The position numbers and the translations under genes were made by a program. The notes beneath the pieces were generated by a model. It saw only the letters and a program-made list of their open reading frames with translations, ran no database searches and was not told where the DNA came from. 64,000 nt of DNA from Thermoplasmata archaeon (lineage in GTDB: Archaea; Thermoplasmatota; Thermoplasmata; RBG-16-68-12; SOIM01), in assembly GCA_023140195.1 (NCBI GenBank), contig JAGLME010000024.1:62001-126000 (forward strand), in the 5' to 3' direction. Below, piece by piece: positions 8,797 through 18,700 of the stretch. How positions within the stretch are numbered: position 1 is the first letter of the stretch; each line of letters starts with the position of its first letter.

Positions 8797-9702
8797 CTAC
8801 TCCCCCAAAAAGGTCCTCGCAAAGAACAGAAGGTTCGCAGGCCTCTCCGCTATCCTCCTCATGTAATACGGATACCAGTGCGATCCAAATGGAATGTAAA
8901 CCCTCATCTGATATCCCTCAGAAACGAGCTTCTTCTGCAGGTTGTTCCTGATCCCATAGAGCATCTGGAACTCGAACTCCTCCTTGCCCACTCCGTTCTC
9001 CCTCACGAAGTCCTTGGTCCAATCGATGATCTTGTCATCGTGTGTCGCAACGCCGACGTATACGCCGTTCTTTCTGGCCCGCTCTCCCAGCAGCTTCTCC
9101 AGAAGCTTGATGAAGTTCTGGTCCACCTGCGCCTTCTTGGGGAAAGCAATGTCGCTCGGTTCCTTGTACGCCCCCTTGCATATCCTGAGGCCGTAACCGT
9201 TCTCTATGGCGTCCTCCACGTCCTTCTCGGTCCGATAGAGATAGGTCTGCAGGACTGTGCCCAGGTTGGGATACTTCTTCCGAATGGATTTGAAAACATC
9301 CAGCGTCTTCTGTGTGAAAGATGAATCCTCCATGTCCATTCTGACGTGGTTGCCGTATTCGGCGGCCTTCTTGACTATCCTCTCGATGTTCTCCCTGCAC
9401 AACTCATTACTGATGCCAAGTCCCAATTGTGTGGGTTTAACCGATATGTTCGAGTTGATACGGTTGGCCGCGATCGCCTCCAGGATCTGAACGTAGATGT
9501 CCGCCATCTTTCTGGCAAGGGCCTCATCCTCGACGCTCTCTCCGAGGTGGTCTATCCCTGCTATGATCCCCACTTGGTTCAGTTCCCTGGCGGCGTAGAT
9601 GGCGTCCGCCAGCCTTTCACCCGGGACAAAACGCCTGGCAGCTCTCTTGGACATCTCAAAACGCATGATCGCCCTTTCGACGAACCGGTTCTTGGAAAGC
9701 AA
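8797..9702 (-). CDS. proline dehydrogenase
   Basis: This is a 301-residue stand-alone FAD-dependent proline dehydrogenase, which oxidises L-proline to 1-pyrroline-5-carboxylate. Family motifs are present: RICKGAYKE (173-181), GVATHD (217-222), FEFQMLYGIR (243-252) and RVYIPFGSHWYPY with RRIAERP near the end. The start is taken as TTG at 9702. No ATG or GTG lies in frame between it and an upstream stop, although similarity to the family (STLLLLSKNRF) suggests that a CTG just before could also be read. A minus-strand TATA box lies at 9759-9768, giving a leader of about 35 nt. No pyrroline-5-carboxylate dehydrogenase is in the window. Electrons may enter the ETF/Hdr-like system at 23179-27015, which is inference. 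Confidence 0.9.
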   Translation of the reverse strand: MLSKNRFVERAIMRFEMSKRAARRFVPGERLADAIYAARELNQVGIIAGIDHLGESVEDEALARKMADIYVQILEAIAANRINSNISVKPTQLGLGISNELCRENIERIVKKAAEYGNHVRMDMEDSSFTQKTLDVFKSIRKKYPNLGTVLQTYLYRTEKDVEDAIENGYGLRICKGAYKEPSDIAFPKKAQVDQNFIKLLEKLLGERARKNGVYVGVATHDDKIIDWTKDFVRENGVGKEEFEFQMLYGIRNNLQKKLVSEGYQMRVYIPFGSHWYPYYMRRIAERPANLLFFARTFLGE

Positions 9703-9758
9703 CAGAAGAGTGCTCTTTAGCGTGCCCTGCCCCCTGGTCGAGTCTGAAAGAATCCCAG

Positions 9759-9768
9759 TTTATAAAAA
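9759..9768 (-). promoter_or_regulatory. TATA box of proline dehydrogenase
   Basis: The minus strand reads gatttttataaac, centred about 60 nt before the TTG start. It stands back to back with a TATA box for the divergent gene at 9799-9808. Confidence 0.55.
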
Positions 9769-9798
9769 TCCATTGGCGAGCTGTCCCATTCTTTGGGG

Positions 9799-9808
9799 AT
9801 TTATATAC
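9799..9808 (+). promoter_or_regulatory. TATA box of the deoxyribosyltransferase/TIR-like gene
   Basis: The sequence atttatatac lies about 85 nt upstream of the ATG at 9887, implying a leader of about 55 nt. Confidence 0.5.
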
Positions 9809-9886
9809 CATGAGATTGTTAAGAATTGCGTCAGGGAAAACGGTTCCCACGATAGACAGTAGAGTGAATCAAAGGAGACTGTGAAG

Positions 9887-10732
9887 ATGGTCGAGCAGAA
9901 GGACAGAGGGGAGCTTAGAGACTCACTTGAGGACTATAATAGTAGAATATTGACCGAGCTGTGCTACATTTTGGAACTCCATCGGTCAGGCACTATAGCC
10001 AAGAAGATCCAGAGGATACTAGACAGCGAGTATGACATTGATTACATCAGTAATAGGGTCAATTTCTTGATATTTGGCCTGACTCTGGTTGACTACATTC
10101 CTGCCAAGGATCTCAGCAGACTAGTGAGAAACTACGGTCTGGCAAGATATCGAAGAAAGTGGGACAATATGGTTGAGATTGTGAGAAGTGAGGAGGTAAC
10201 TCCAAGAGATCTGCTTGGAGAACTGTCCATTCGTGACCTGGAGCGATTCCACTATCAAGTGTTCGATGAAGAATCGGAATCAGATCGGGAAGGACTGACG
10301 AGAGAGCTAATTCAGGTCTTTGACCTTGATTGGTTGAACGAGGCAATGGATTCAGGATTCATCGTGATGGCTATGGGTGTGGATGGGGAACTAGAGAACA
10401 CATATCAGGTCATCAAAGATGAGTGCGAAAGAGTTGGCATAAACGCAATCCGAATTGACGAAGTGGAGTCGAGTGGAAAGATCACTGAGGAAGTCCAAGA
10501 GATGATAGAAAAATCGGAGTATCTCTTCGTGGATTTGACATACGAGCGCCCAAATGTATACTACGAGTTGGGTTACAGCCACGGCCTTGGTAAGAAGTCA
10601 GAGAGAATCGTTCTGATGGCTAGGCATAAGACGAAACTCCATTTTGACATAAAGACCATGAGAACGATATTCTACAAAGACCGTGATCAACTGAGAAGAG
10701 CGTTGAGGAAGAGGTTGAAAGCAATCAAGTGA
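9887..10732 (+). CDS. two-domain protein with nucleoside deoxyribosyltransferase/TIR-like C-terminal domain
   Basis: The ATG at 9887 is preferred over the GTG at 9881 because GGAG lies 9 nt before it and only 3 nt before the GTG. The protein has 281 residues. Residues 1-155 are helical and charged and match nothing I recognise. Residues about 157-281 form a Rossmann-like domain: FIVMAMG, then a helix, YLFVDLTYERPNVYYELGY with SHGLGKK, then RIVLMAR. The DLTxxxPNVYYELG motif is typical of nucleoside 2-deoxyribosyltransferase-like and TIR-like nucleotide hydrolases, with Glu in YELG as the likely nucleophile. Such domains often cleave NAD or nucleosides in antiviral proteins, so a role as a single-gene defence effector is possible but unproven here. 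A T-run at 10800-10805 may be its terminator. Confidence 0.6.
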   Translation: MVEQKDRGELRDSLEDYNSRILTELCYILELHRSGTIAKKIQRILDSEYDIDYISNRVNFLIFGLTLVDYIPAKDLSRLVRNYGLARYRRKWDNMVEIVRSEEVTPRDLLGELSIRDLERFHYQVFDEESESDREGLTRELIQVFDLDWLNEAMDSGFIVMAMGVDGELENTYQVIKDECERVGINAIRIDEVESSGKITEEVQEMIEKSEYLFVDLTYERPNVYYELGYSHGLGKKSERIVLMARHKTKLHFDIKTMRTIFYKDRDQLRRALRKRLKAIK

Positions 10733-10856
10733 CTACAGGAATCTCACTCGTTATAGGATCCAGTTGCATCAGTATCGTACGCTACATCCAAACAGAAACT
10801 TTTTTGGTCGGAGGGGAGGATAGGGGGAGTTGAAGCGGTAAGTCGGTGAAGGATAA

Positions 10857-11375
10857 ATGGAAGAAGCTCTGCCCGTTGACCAGTTGATGAGAAAGCTCTC
10901 GAGCAAGTACAACAGCGACCCGGCCGACTGGACGGTCCTGATCGGAGCGCCGAAAGGGACGCATAACGACATCTTCATATCGACAGGGAAGGAACTCTGG
11001 CAGGTGAAGGTCGATTCGCTCTACAGAAGCAGGCCGATAGGTCTGGGAATGAAGGTCGGCGGGGAGGAAGAGGCCTCAAAGGTGATCCGGGAAGAGGAAC
11101 CCAGGTACGGATTGAGACCGATCCCGGAGAACATGATAAGGAAGTTCATCGACGGCGCGATAGGGTACGAGGACATGGTACCGATAGTTGACAAGGTCTT
11201 GAAGTCCAAGCCGAGGCGGGTGGCGGACATAGAATCGTCGGCGGTGCTGCAGGGACCCGTGCAGTTCGGGAGCCCGGCAGAGCTCTCCGGCAAGCAGAGG
11301 GAACTGAACACCAAGTTGAATAGAAGTCTGGACAGGTTGCTTTTTGAGAAGGGGGTTGGGAAGGAGTACGCTTAG
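10857..11375 (+). CDS. hypothetical protein, 172 residues
   Basis: I do not recognise this protein. It is soluble and charged with no signal peptide or membrane segment. The N-terminal half has a possible alpha/beta fold (TVLIGAPKGTHNDIFIST, then WQVKVDSLYRS). The C-terminal half is helical and ends in a basic, coiled-coil-like segment (KQRELNTKLNRSLDRLL). GGTGA lies 8 nt before the ATG. The codon usage resembles neighbouring housekeeping genes, so I consider it real. Confidence 0.6.
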   Translation: MEEALPVDQLMRKLSSKYNSDPADWTVLIGAPKGTHNDIFISTGKELWQVKVDSLYRSRPIGLGMKVGGEEEASKVIREEEPRYGLRPIPENMIRKFIDGAIGYEDMVPIVDKVLKSKPRRVADIESSAVLQGPVQFGSPAELSGKQRELNTKLNRSLDRLLFEKGVGKEYA

Positions 11376-11592
11376 AAAGCAAGTGCTGAAGACGGAAAGA
11401 TCCTTCAAATCACCGATTCTTGATGCTTATATTGAAACCAATTTCATTGAGTCTGGGGTCCAAGGTTTATTCCAATGTTTACTTATATTCCGAATTACAT
11501 TCTTTGGACTGCAATAAGTAGTGGAACGGAGGAGGGAGAAGTCTGGACTCTATCCAGAGGTTCTGTGAAGAAGTAACGGAGGGGTTTGAAGA

Positions 11593-14500
11593 ATGAAGGA
11601 GGGAGCGGTAAACCTCGTTGGAGTGATAATCTGTGTATTGACGCTTACGAATGCTTTCGTAATGACCCCCGTTTACATTCCAGATCACAGAAGTCCTGAG
11701 GACGCAGTTGCCCTGGCAATAAAGACGGTCTGGGTGGACGATGATTTTGTTGACGATCCGCCGAACCACAAATGGAACACCATCCAGGAAGGAGTTGACG
11801 ATGCCCAACGTGGTGATACGGTCTATGTGTACAACGGTACTTATCTCGAGCGTGTGAGTGTCAAGAAAACGATTCTTCTGGAGGGCGAGAGCCGGTCGAA
11901 CACGATAATCGATGGGGGAGGTCAGGGTTCGGTGCTGACAATCGGCCCTGGCACAAACAGCGTGCAAGTCACCGAGTTTACGATTACTAATAGCGGAATC
12001 GGATGGTCCGGTATCCGGATAACAACTTCGAAGAAGAATACCATCGAGAATAACGCAATCTCGTCGAACGGTTGTGGAATCGCCATTGGGCCGGTTGGCT
12101 ACAACTTCATTCTTAACAACATGATTTCCAACAACAATCTGGGCATCCGAATTGGAGGGACCACCAACTACAATCTCATATCAGGAAACAATATCCTGAA
12201 CAACGGCGGGGGAATCATCGTCAAAGCTGATTACAACACATTCTCAGGCAACACCATCTCGTCGGATGGATACGGTTGGGCCATTGATATTGATGGTGAC
12301 GCCAGCCATAATACGATTTCGGGCAACAACATCTCGAATCACGCGGCAGCCATCGTTCTTGGATACAACAATCTCCAACACCCAAATGGCAATACTATCT
12401 CGGACAATTCCATCTATGACGTGTCTTACGGGATTCACATTAGCCGCTCCAGCGGCGATATCATCATGAACAACAGTATGGTTGGAGCTGGAATAACACT
12501 ATACGGAGACGTGCTTGAGTACTGGAACACTCATGTCATCGATACATCGAACACCGTCAACGGCAAGCCTGTCTATTATTGGAGGAACACCACTGGTGGG
12601 AGGATCCCCTCAGGTGCCGGACAAATAATACTTGCCAATTGCACCAATGTAGAGATAGAGAACCAGAACGTAACCGATGGCAACATAGGAATCTTGGTTA
12701 GTTTCTCATCGGGCATTACTATCGCAAACAACTCTGTCTCCTCAAATAAGGACGAAGGTATCTTATTCTATTCCTCCAACAATAACACAATTGACCGCAA
12801 CACACTCTCCTACAATGGTGCATACGGTGGTGCACCCGGCGGTGTTGTCCTATGGCTTTCTGACAACAACACCGTCACAAACAACCTCGCCCTTGGCAAT
12901 TGGAACGGCATCTTTCTCCGCTCCTCCAACGGAAGTGTTGTCGCCAACAACAGCGTGTCGGAGAACAATTATGGCATTGCTCTCGTGGGATCGAGTGATG
13001 ATACCATCATTAACAATAATGTATCTGGAAACACCCAGGACGGATTCTACTTCCGGTCCTCCAACAACAACACAATTGTCCACAATAATATCAGCTCAAA
13101 CAACAAGAATGGAATTCGCTTCCTCGAAGGAAATAAGGACAACTTGGCCTACCACAACAACTTCATAAATAATGTGAATCAAATCTCCGAGTCTGATCCC
13201 GAAGATAACGATTGGCATCATCCCACACTTTTGGAGGGTAACTATTGGTCTGATTACACAGGCTTAGATGACGGTAGCGGAACAGGGAAGCACGCAATAG
13301 CTGGCGACTTGATTGGAGACACATTGATCCCTCATCCTGGGAAGGACTATGATTTCTATCCTTGCACCGTTCCAAACTGTGTGATTGCTCCTGTTGACTA
13401 TCCACCGATTGCTAATGCAAATGGCCCTTACTATGGATATGAAGGCTCACGGATAACACTGGACGGCAGTGGTTCATACGATCCAGATGGTGATGTTCTG
13501 CAATATCGCTGGGATCTTGACAATGATGGGGTGTGGGACACAAATTGGTTGTCAAGCCCATTCCTCAATCATACATGGGGAGATGACTATATGGGAACCT
13601 TGGCTCTTCAAGTGGCCACCCCCGGATATGAAGTGGCAGATGTGTTTGCGGAAGGTAACTTCACATGGTTCTCGGATCTCAACTGGATCAACAAGAGGGC
13701 ACAGTCTTTTACACCCAATTGCACCACACTTTCCAAGATTGCTGTCGATGTCTCAGTCAGTTTTGGGAAACCAGATGCGCACCTGTACCTTTACGTCCGA
13801 GAGAGTCTTGAGGGACCCAACCTATCATTTGCACATCTCTCCCCCGAGGAGCTTCCGAATTCTAGATACGTGGATCCCGTAGATTGGGCCGAATTCGATA
13901 TTGAAGACATAACGGTCGACCCAGGTAAAACCTACTTCTTCATCTTGACGAGTCCGATGCAAGGAGGGGGGAATTACGAGGTCCATTTCGGAGATGATTT
14001 CTACCCTGATGGCATATCCTATTATAGACACGTTACAAACGATAGTTGGATAGAACGACCTGGCATGGACTTGCGTTTCAGGACATACGGCTCGGAAATG
14101 ATGATGTCTGAACCAGCATTCGCAGCAGTCACCGTAAGTAACGTTGCACCAACGGTGGTTTTAAAGACTTTGTCAATTGAAGCGGATGTTTCCTTGAGGA
14201 TAGCAGGCGAAAAGTGGCATGATGTTTCCGTGGAGTTGTACGAGAATGAAATACTGATAGCGAGCGGGTCCGTCACCCGATTTCCAGGCAGTCCGAACGA
14301 CCAAGTGCTCGACCTGACTCACCTTCAAGTGGACATCTCAAACAAGTACTCAGCGACCGTTCGCTACACACCTGAGAATGATCCAATAAACGGCCAACCC
14401 AAAGGTGCGAACCCGTGCTGGATAATACTCACCTTCGATGATGGAGAGGAAATCCGTTTGCATCACAGCTTCAATGTTAACCATCCAGACACATATGTTT

Positions 14501-14778
14501 GGGAAGTTGATTTGAAAGGGGCCTTGCTCTCTCGTGGTCTGACCTTTGAAGCCACCGCATATGACCCAGGAGCTGATGACCTTACATTCACTTGGGATTT
14601 CGGGGATGGAACTAGGGTCACAAGCTTCTATCCCAACGTGGACAACAACTACCCGGTGAAAATCGTTGAGACGGTCACCCATGTTTTCCTGGCTGCCGGA
14701 ACATTCTATGTCACCCTGACCGTGGAGGACGATGACGGTGGGGTAGCGATGACCACACTCAAGATCGTCATTCCATAG
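11593..14778 (+). CDS. secreted NosD-like beta-helix protein with PKD-type domains
   Basis: The protein has 1061 residues. Residues 1-27 form a signal peptide. The family entry motif (WNTIQEGVDDAQRGDTV, then NGTYLERV) is near 55-90. Parallel beta-helix repeats run to about 590. The insert NGKPVYYW with GAGQIILANC is shared with the protein at 2304-4682. A PKD-type domain begins near 603 (GSGSYDPDGDVLQYRWD). A middle beta-sandwich (about 670-830) and a final PKD domain near 985-1061 (YDPGADDLTFTWDFGDG) follow. No membrane anchor is visible. Likely roles are carbohydrate binding or surface-layer structure. GGAGGGG lies 8-14 nt before the ATG, and a TATA-like sequence (cttatattcc) is near 11483-11492. 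Confidence 0.85.
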   Translation: MKEGAVNLVGVIICVLTLTNAFVMTPVYIPDHRSPEDAVALAIKTVWVDDDFVDDPPNHKWNTIQEGVDDAQRGDTVYVYNGTYLERVSVKKTILLEGESRSNTIIDGGGQGSVLTIGPGTNSVQVTEFTITNSGIGWSGIRITTSKKNTIENNAISSNGCGIAIGPVGYNFILNNMISNNNLGIRIGGTTNYNLISGNNILNNGGGIIVKADYNTFSGNTISSDGYGWAIDIDGDASHNTISGNNISNHAAAIVLGYNNLQHPNGNTISDNSIYDVSYGIHISRSSGDIIMNNSMVGAGITLYGDVLEYWNTHVIDTSNTVNGKPVYYWRNTTGGRIPSGAGQIILANCTNVEIENQNVTDGNIGILVSFSSGITIANNSVSSNKDEGILFYSSNNNTIDRNTLSYNGAYGGAPGGVVLWLSDNNTVTNNLALGNWNGIFLRSSNGSVVANNSVSENNYGIALVGSSDDTIINNNVSGNTQDGFYFRSSNNNTIVHNNISSNNKNGIRFLEGNKDNLAYHNNFINNVNQISESDPEDNDWHHPTLLEGNYWSDYTGLDDGSGTGKHAIAGDLIGDTLIPHPGKDYDFYPCTVPNCVIAPVDYPPIANANGPYYGYEGSRITLDGSGSYDPDGDVLQYRWDLDNDGVWDTNWLSSPFLNHTWGDDYMGTLALQVATPGYEVADVFAEGNFTWFSDLNWINKRAQSFTPNCTTLSKIAVDVSVSFGKPDAHLYLYVRESLEGPNLSFAHLSPEELPNSRYVDPVDWAEFDIEDITVDPGKTYFFILTSPMQGGGNYEVHFGDDFYPDGISYYRHVTNDSWIERPGMDLRFRTYGSEMMMSEPAFAAVTVSNVAPTVVLKTLSIEADVSLRIAGEKWHDVSVELYENEILIASGSVTRFPGSPNDQVLDLTHLQVDISNKYSATVRYTPENDPINGQPKGANPCWIILTFDDGEEIRLHHSFNVNHPDTYVWEVDLKGALLSRGLTFEATAYDPGADDLTFTWDFGDGTRVTSFYPNVDNNYPVKIVETVTHVFLAAGTFYVTLTVEDDDGGVAMTTLKIVIP

Positions 14779-14873
14779 GCTGGAGCAATCGATTTCTCAT
14801 CACGCAATGGCGGCAAAGATTGAAGTAAGTAACAGCGGCTTCTGGCATTTGAACAGGAAGGAGGAATGAAGAA

Positions 14874-15605
14874 ATGAAGATCGCACATGTTTCGGACCTG
14901 CATCTGACAAGCATGAACTTCGTGGAGGAGTGGGGAGAGAACGTGATCAAGATACTGGATTCGGAGAACCCGGACATAGTTGTCATCACTGGAGACTTCA
15001 CGACCGAGGCCTTCATCCACGAATGGGATGTGGTGAAGGAGTACATGGATAGGATAGGCACGAAGAACAAGATACTGGTCCCCGGGAACCACGACGCCAG
15101 GAACGAGGGGTACAAGATATTCGAAGAGATGTTCGGGACCAGGTTTCCCTGCTACGAGGATGACAAGGTCGTGATATTGGGACTGGATTCAACTGTGCCG
15201 GATCTGGACGACGGTCACGTGGGCAGAGAGAACTACGCAATGATAGAGAAGAAGCTCTCGGTTGAGAACAAGATGAAGATACTTGCTCTGCATCACCATT
15301 TGATCGCCATACCAGGAACCGGAAGGGAGAGGAACATCGCGGTGGACGCCGGACACGTTCTTAGGCTGATCACGGAGCTGGACGTGGACTTCGTCTTCTC
15401 GGGGCACAAGCATCTGCCCTGGGTGTGGAAGCTGGAGAACACGCATTTTGTCACGGCGGGAACGGCCTCATCTCAAAGGTTGAAGGGAAGATCGCATCCT
15501 TCTTTCAACATAATGAATGTGGAAGATGGAGAAACTGTTCTGGACGAGATCAACGTCGCGGACAGCAACAGGGAAGAGATACTGAGGGTTGAGAGGAGCT
15601 TCTAG
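14874..15605 (+). CDS. calcineurin-like metallophosphoesterase
   Basis: This is a 243-residue soluble enzyme with all metal-binding motifs of the calcineurin-like phosphoesterase family: SDLH (Asp8, His10), GDF (Asp41), GNHD (Asn72, His73, Asp74), a triple His at 140-142 and GHKH (His178, His180). It lies in the class that includes cAMP phosphodiesterase CpdA-like and YfcE-like enzymes and probably hydrolyses a phosphoester or phosphodiester. The substrate is unknown. GGAGGAATG lies about 8 nt before the ATG. It stands between two large surface-protein genes with no obvious functional link. Confidence 0.9.
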   Translation: MKIAHVSDLHLTSMNFVEEWGENVIKILDSENPDIVVITGDFTTEAFIHEWDVVKEYMDRIGTKNKILVPGNHDARNEGYKIFEEMFGTRFPCYEDDKVVILGLDSTVPDLDDGHVGRENYAMIEKKLSVENKMKILALHHHLIAIPGTGRERNIAVDAGHVLRLITELDVDFVFSGHKHLPWVWKLENTHFVTAGTASSQRLKGRSHPSFNIMNVEDGETVLDEINVADSNREEILRVERSF

Positions 15606-15741
15606 GACAGGATCCAGCAGCCGTGCTATGAGTTAGCACAACATTCTTATATCTGCAAAAAGATAGATTCTTTGGTGGCTTAGGACTGGCCCTCGCTCCT
15701 AAGAGAAACAAAGCGAGGTTCGTGGATACGGAGGACACCCA

Positions 15742-18700
15742 ATGGGCATAGAGGAGGGAGAATCCAGAAGAGCACATAATCAAAGTGATCAAGCCTCAAA
15801 AGCCATCTCAATATCGATAGTCATCATCCTGGCCACGATGACGACCCTATCGGGGTCCCTTTTTCTGCCGACAGCGCAAGCTGCAGGGCTTGCTTTGAGC
15901 GTCGGTAACGTGGACTTCAGTGTGAACGACTTTGGCGTCATCACCAACGACATCGCTTGGAACTGGGTGACCCAGAGCCACTTCGTCTACAAGAGCTTCC
16001 TGACCATCTACCACAGCGCCTATCCTTCGGGGGGAGGAAGCACGGAGGTCGCGAACGGGTACGGTTCTGGAACGGGAGATTTTACCATTGACGAGCCCAA
16101 CATCTACATTGAGAACGGCGCCGTCCAGGAGACGTACGCCTCATTCAGGCAGACAGGAGTGACCGGGGTCTCCGACGATCTCAAGATCTATCAGAGGGCC
16201 TACACTGAGCAGGACCAGGATTGGGCAATAATCATGTGGGAAATAGAGAACATCTACGGGCAGGACATCCTCGATCTGAGGGTCGGGATGAACTTCCGGG
16301 TGAGGATCGCCGACACTCCGGGAGATGACATTGACTACTGGGACGCTGGTCTTGCAACTTACTCTATACTGGATGTCACCACAGGAACCACTTTGATGGG
16401 TCTTGCCTCGGCCGAGCCCAATTTGCCCCTGAACCACTACTACGGAGGCGCGGCCGGAAAACAGGGTGCGGTGGATCCAACTTCTGACAAGTCGCTCTAC
16501 GCCTCTCTGATGACCAACCAGGTGGTCGCAGTGCCAGAGGAGATAACTTGCATGGTCGGATGGGAGGTTGGGACACTGCCGATGGGGTCCAGCGTCTCTT
16601 TGCCGCTCGTCATCGCCTTTGGAGGCAACTACCCCTTGGCCGGGGTCATCGATGCCAAGAACTTCCTGATCGGTAGAACCACCAAATTGTCGATAACCGA
16701 GGTTCAGGACACGGGTTCGGTGGGCAACGGCAAGGTCGAGGCAATGAACCACGGGCTGCGAACGGTCTCTGACTCAGAAATCTATCTGTCTCCGGATGGT
16801 ATAACTCAATGGGGGTCAGGGACCTGGAGCCAGACGACCATCTCACCCGGAGATTATTCAGTGTATTCTCTTGGACCGGGTGAGTCGTTCCAGAACTCTG
16901 AGGGCGGTGCAGTCTCGCTGCATTACTCCACAGGTTTGGAGTTTGACTCGGTCTCGTTCGGGCAAGCGGGAAGGGCAACTGACCCACTGACAGATGAGAG
17001 CGTCTGCAGGTATTGGAACGGAACGGGATACACGGATTCATGGGTAAGGGACCAAACGCCCACGTTCGGATCACAGAATGATTGCGCCGGAAGGCTGGAG
17101 CCTCCCCCTATCGTCTTGAATGAGGTGTATTTCAACGCCAACATACCCAATGAGAGGTTCATAGAGCTGTTCTATCCCGGAACAGCATCGATCAGCACCA
17201 ACGGATGGAAGCTGGTCGTGGATTCAGAGTACGTCCTGCCGGCTGTGACCTTGGACACGAACAAGAGGTTGCTGGTTCTCAGGGGAATGGGTTTTCCATC
17301 GGGTTTTGACATGGACGACGGAACGGTGAACGGCGACAACGTCTACCTGTACGACCCGCTGGACAGGCTGGCGGACATGGCCGGTTGGTCGTCCGCACAC
17401 AACAAGGGCGAATCCATGACGAGGGTGGCCGATACCGCAAAATGGGACTACGACGGCTTCGATGATGCATCCTCGATACAGGCAGGCTGGACCTTCGGAA
17501 CGATTCCATCGCTTGACTTGGACTTGTTCATCACTGAGGTACAGGACCTTGACACCGTCGGAAGCGAGAAGATAGAGATATTCAACTACGGGGACTTCCC
17601 GCTCATGTCTTCTGGGATATACCTCTCTCCGGACGGTGTCGCTAAGTGGACGACGGGGACCTGGAGCAAGACGACCTTCTCCCCCGGGGAGTATTCATTC
17701 TATACGGTTGGCCCTGGAGAGGGTTTCGCGAGCGAAGAAGGAGGGATGGTCAGCCTACATTATTCATCGGGCTACGAACTGGACTCGGTCTCGTTCGGGC
17801 AAATGGGCCCTGTACCGGACCCCTTGAAGGATGAGAGCGTCTCCCGATATTGGGACGGTGCGGCATATCAGAGCGAATGGGTGAGGGATCCGACCCCGAC
17901 CTTCGGCGTGCAGAACGACCGCATGGGACTGCATCCCGGACCTCAGGTCGTTCTGAAGGAAGTGCACTTCAACGCCAATTCTCTCAATGACAGGTTCATA
18001 GAGCTCTACTACAAGGGCGGCGGAACAATCAACACCAACGGATGGAAGCTGGTGGTCGATTCGGAGTTGATCATGACGGCCGTGGATATGGATGTTGACA
18101 AGAATCACTTCGTCCTGAGAGGTGAGGATTTCCCGACGGATTTCGGCATGGACGATGGAACGGTGAGTGGAGACAACGTCTACCTTTACGACGACTTGGG
18201 AAGGCTGGTGGACATGGTGGGATGGTCATCGGCACATACACAGGACAGGTCCGTGGCAAGAGTGCAGGACCAGGTCTTATGGGGATACGATGGTTTCGAC
18301 GATGTGTCCTCGACCGCGGCCGGATGGTCTTTCGATTCCACTCTCACACCGGAAACGGCGAGGATGTGGCAGGATGAATCGAAGTGGGGGAGTGTTGGTC
18401 AGATAGTCGAATATAACGTCACTCTCAACTACTCTGGGAGCAGCGCTGACGTCTTTGATATCACTTACACGACAACCTTGGGCTGGCAGGTCGATCTTCT
18501 TGACGGTTTGGGCAACCCGATCGTCGACCATGACAGCGACGGCGTTCCAGACAGCGACGCCATGTTGTGGGGAGACGTGTTCCAACTCAAGGTCCATGTT
18601 CACATACCGCCGGATCCAAGTACGGGAACTGTAGATGTAGTTCGTGCTTATGCCGTATCTTCTTTGAACGCTAATGTGAAGGGCAGGGTCGTTCTCAGAA

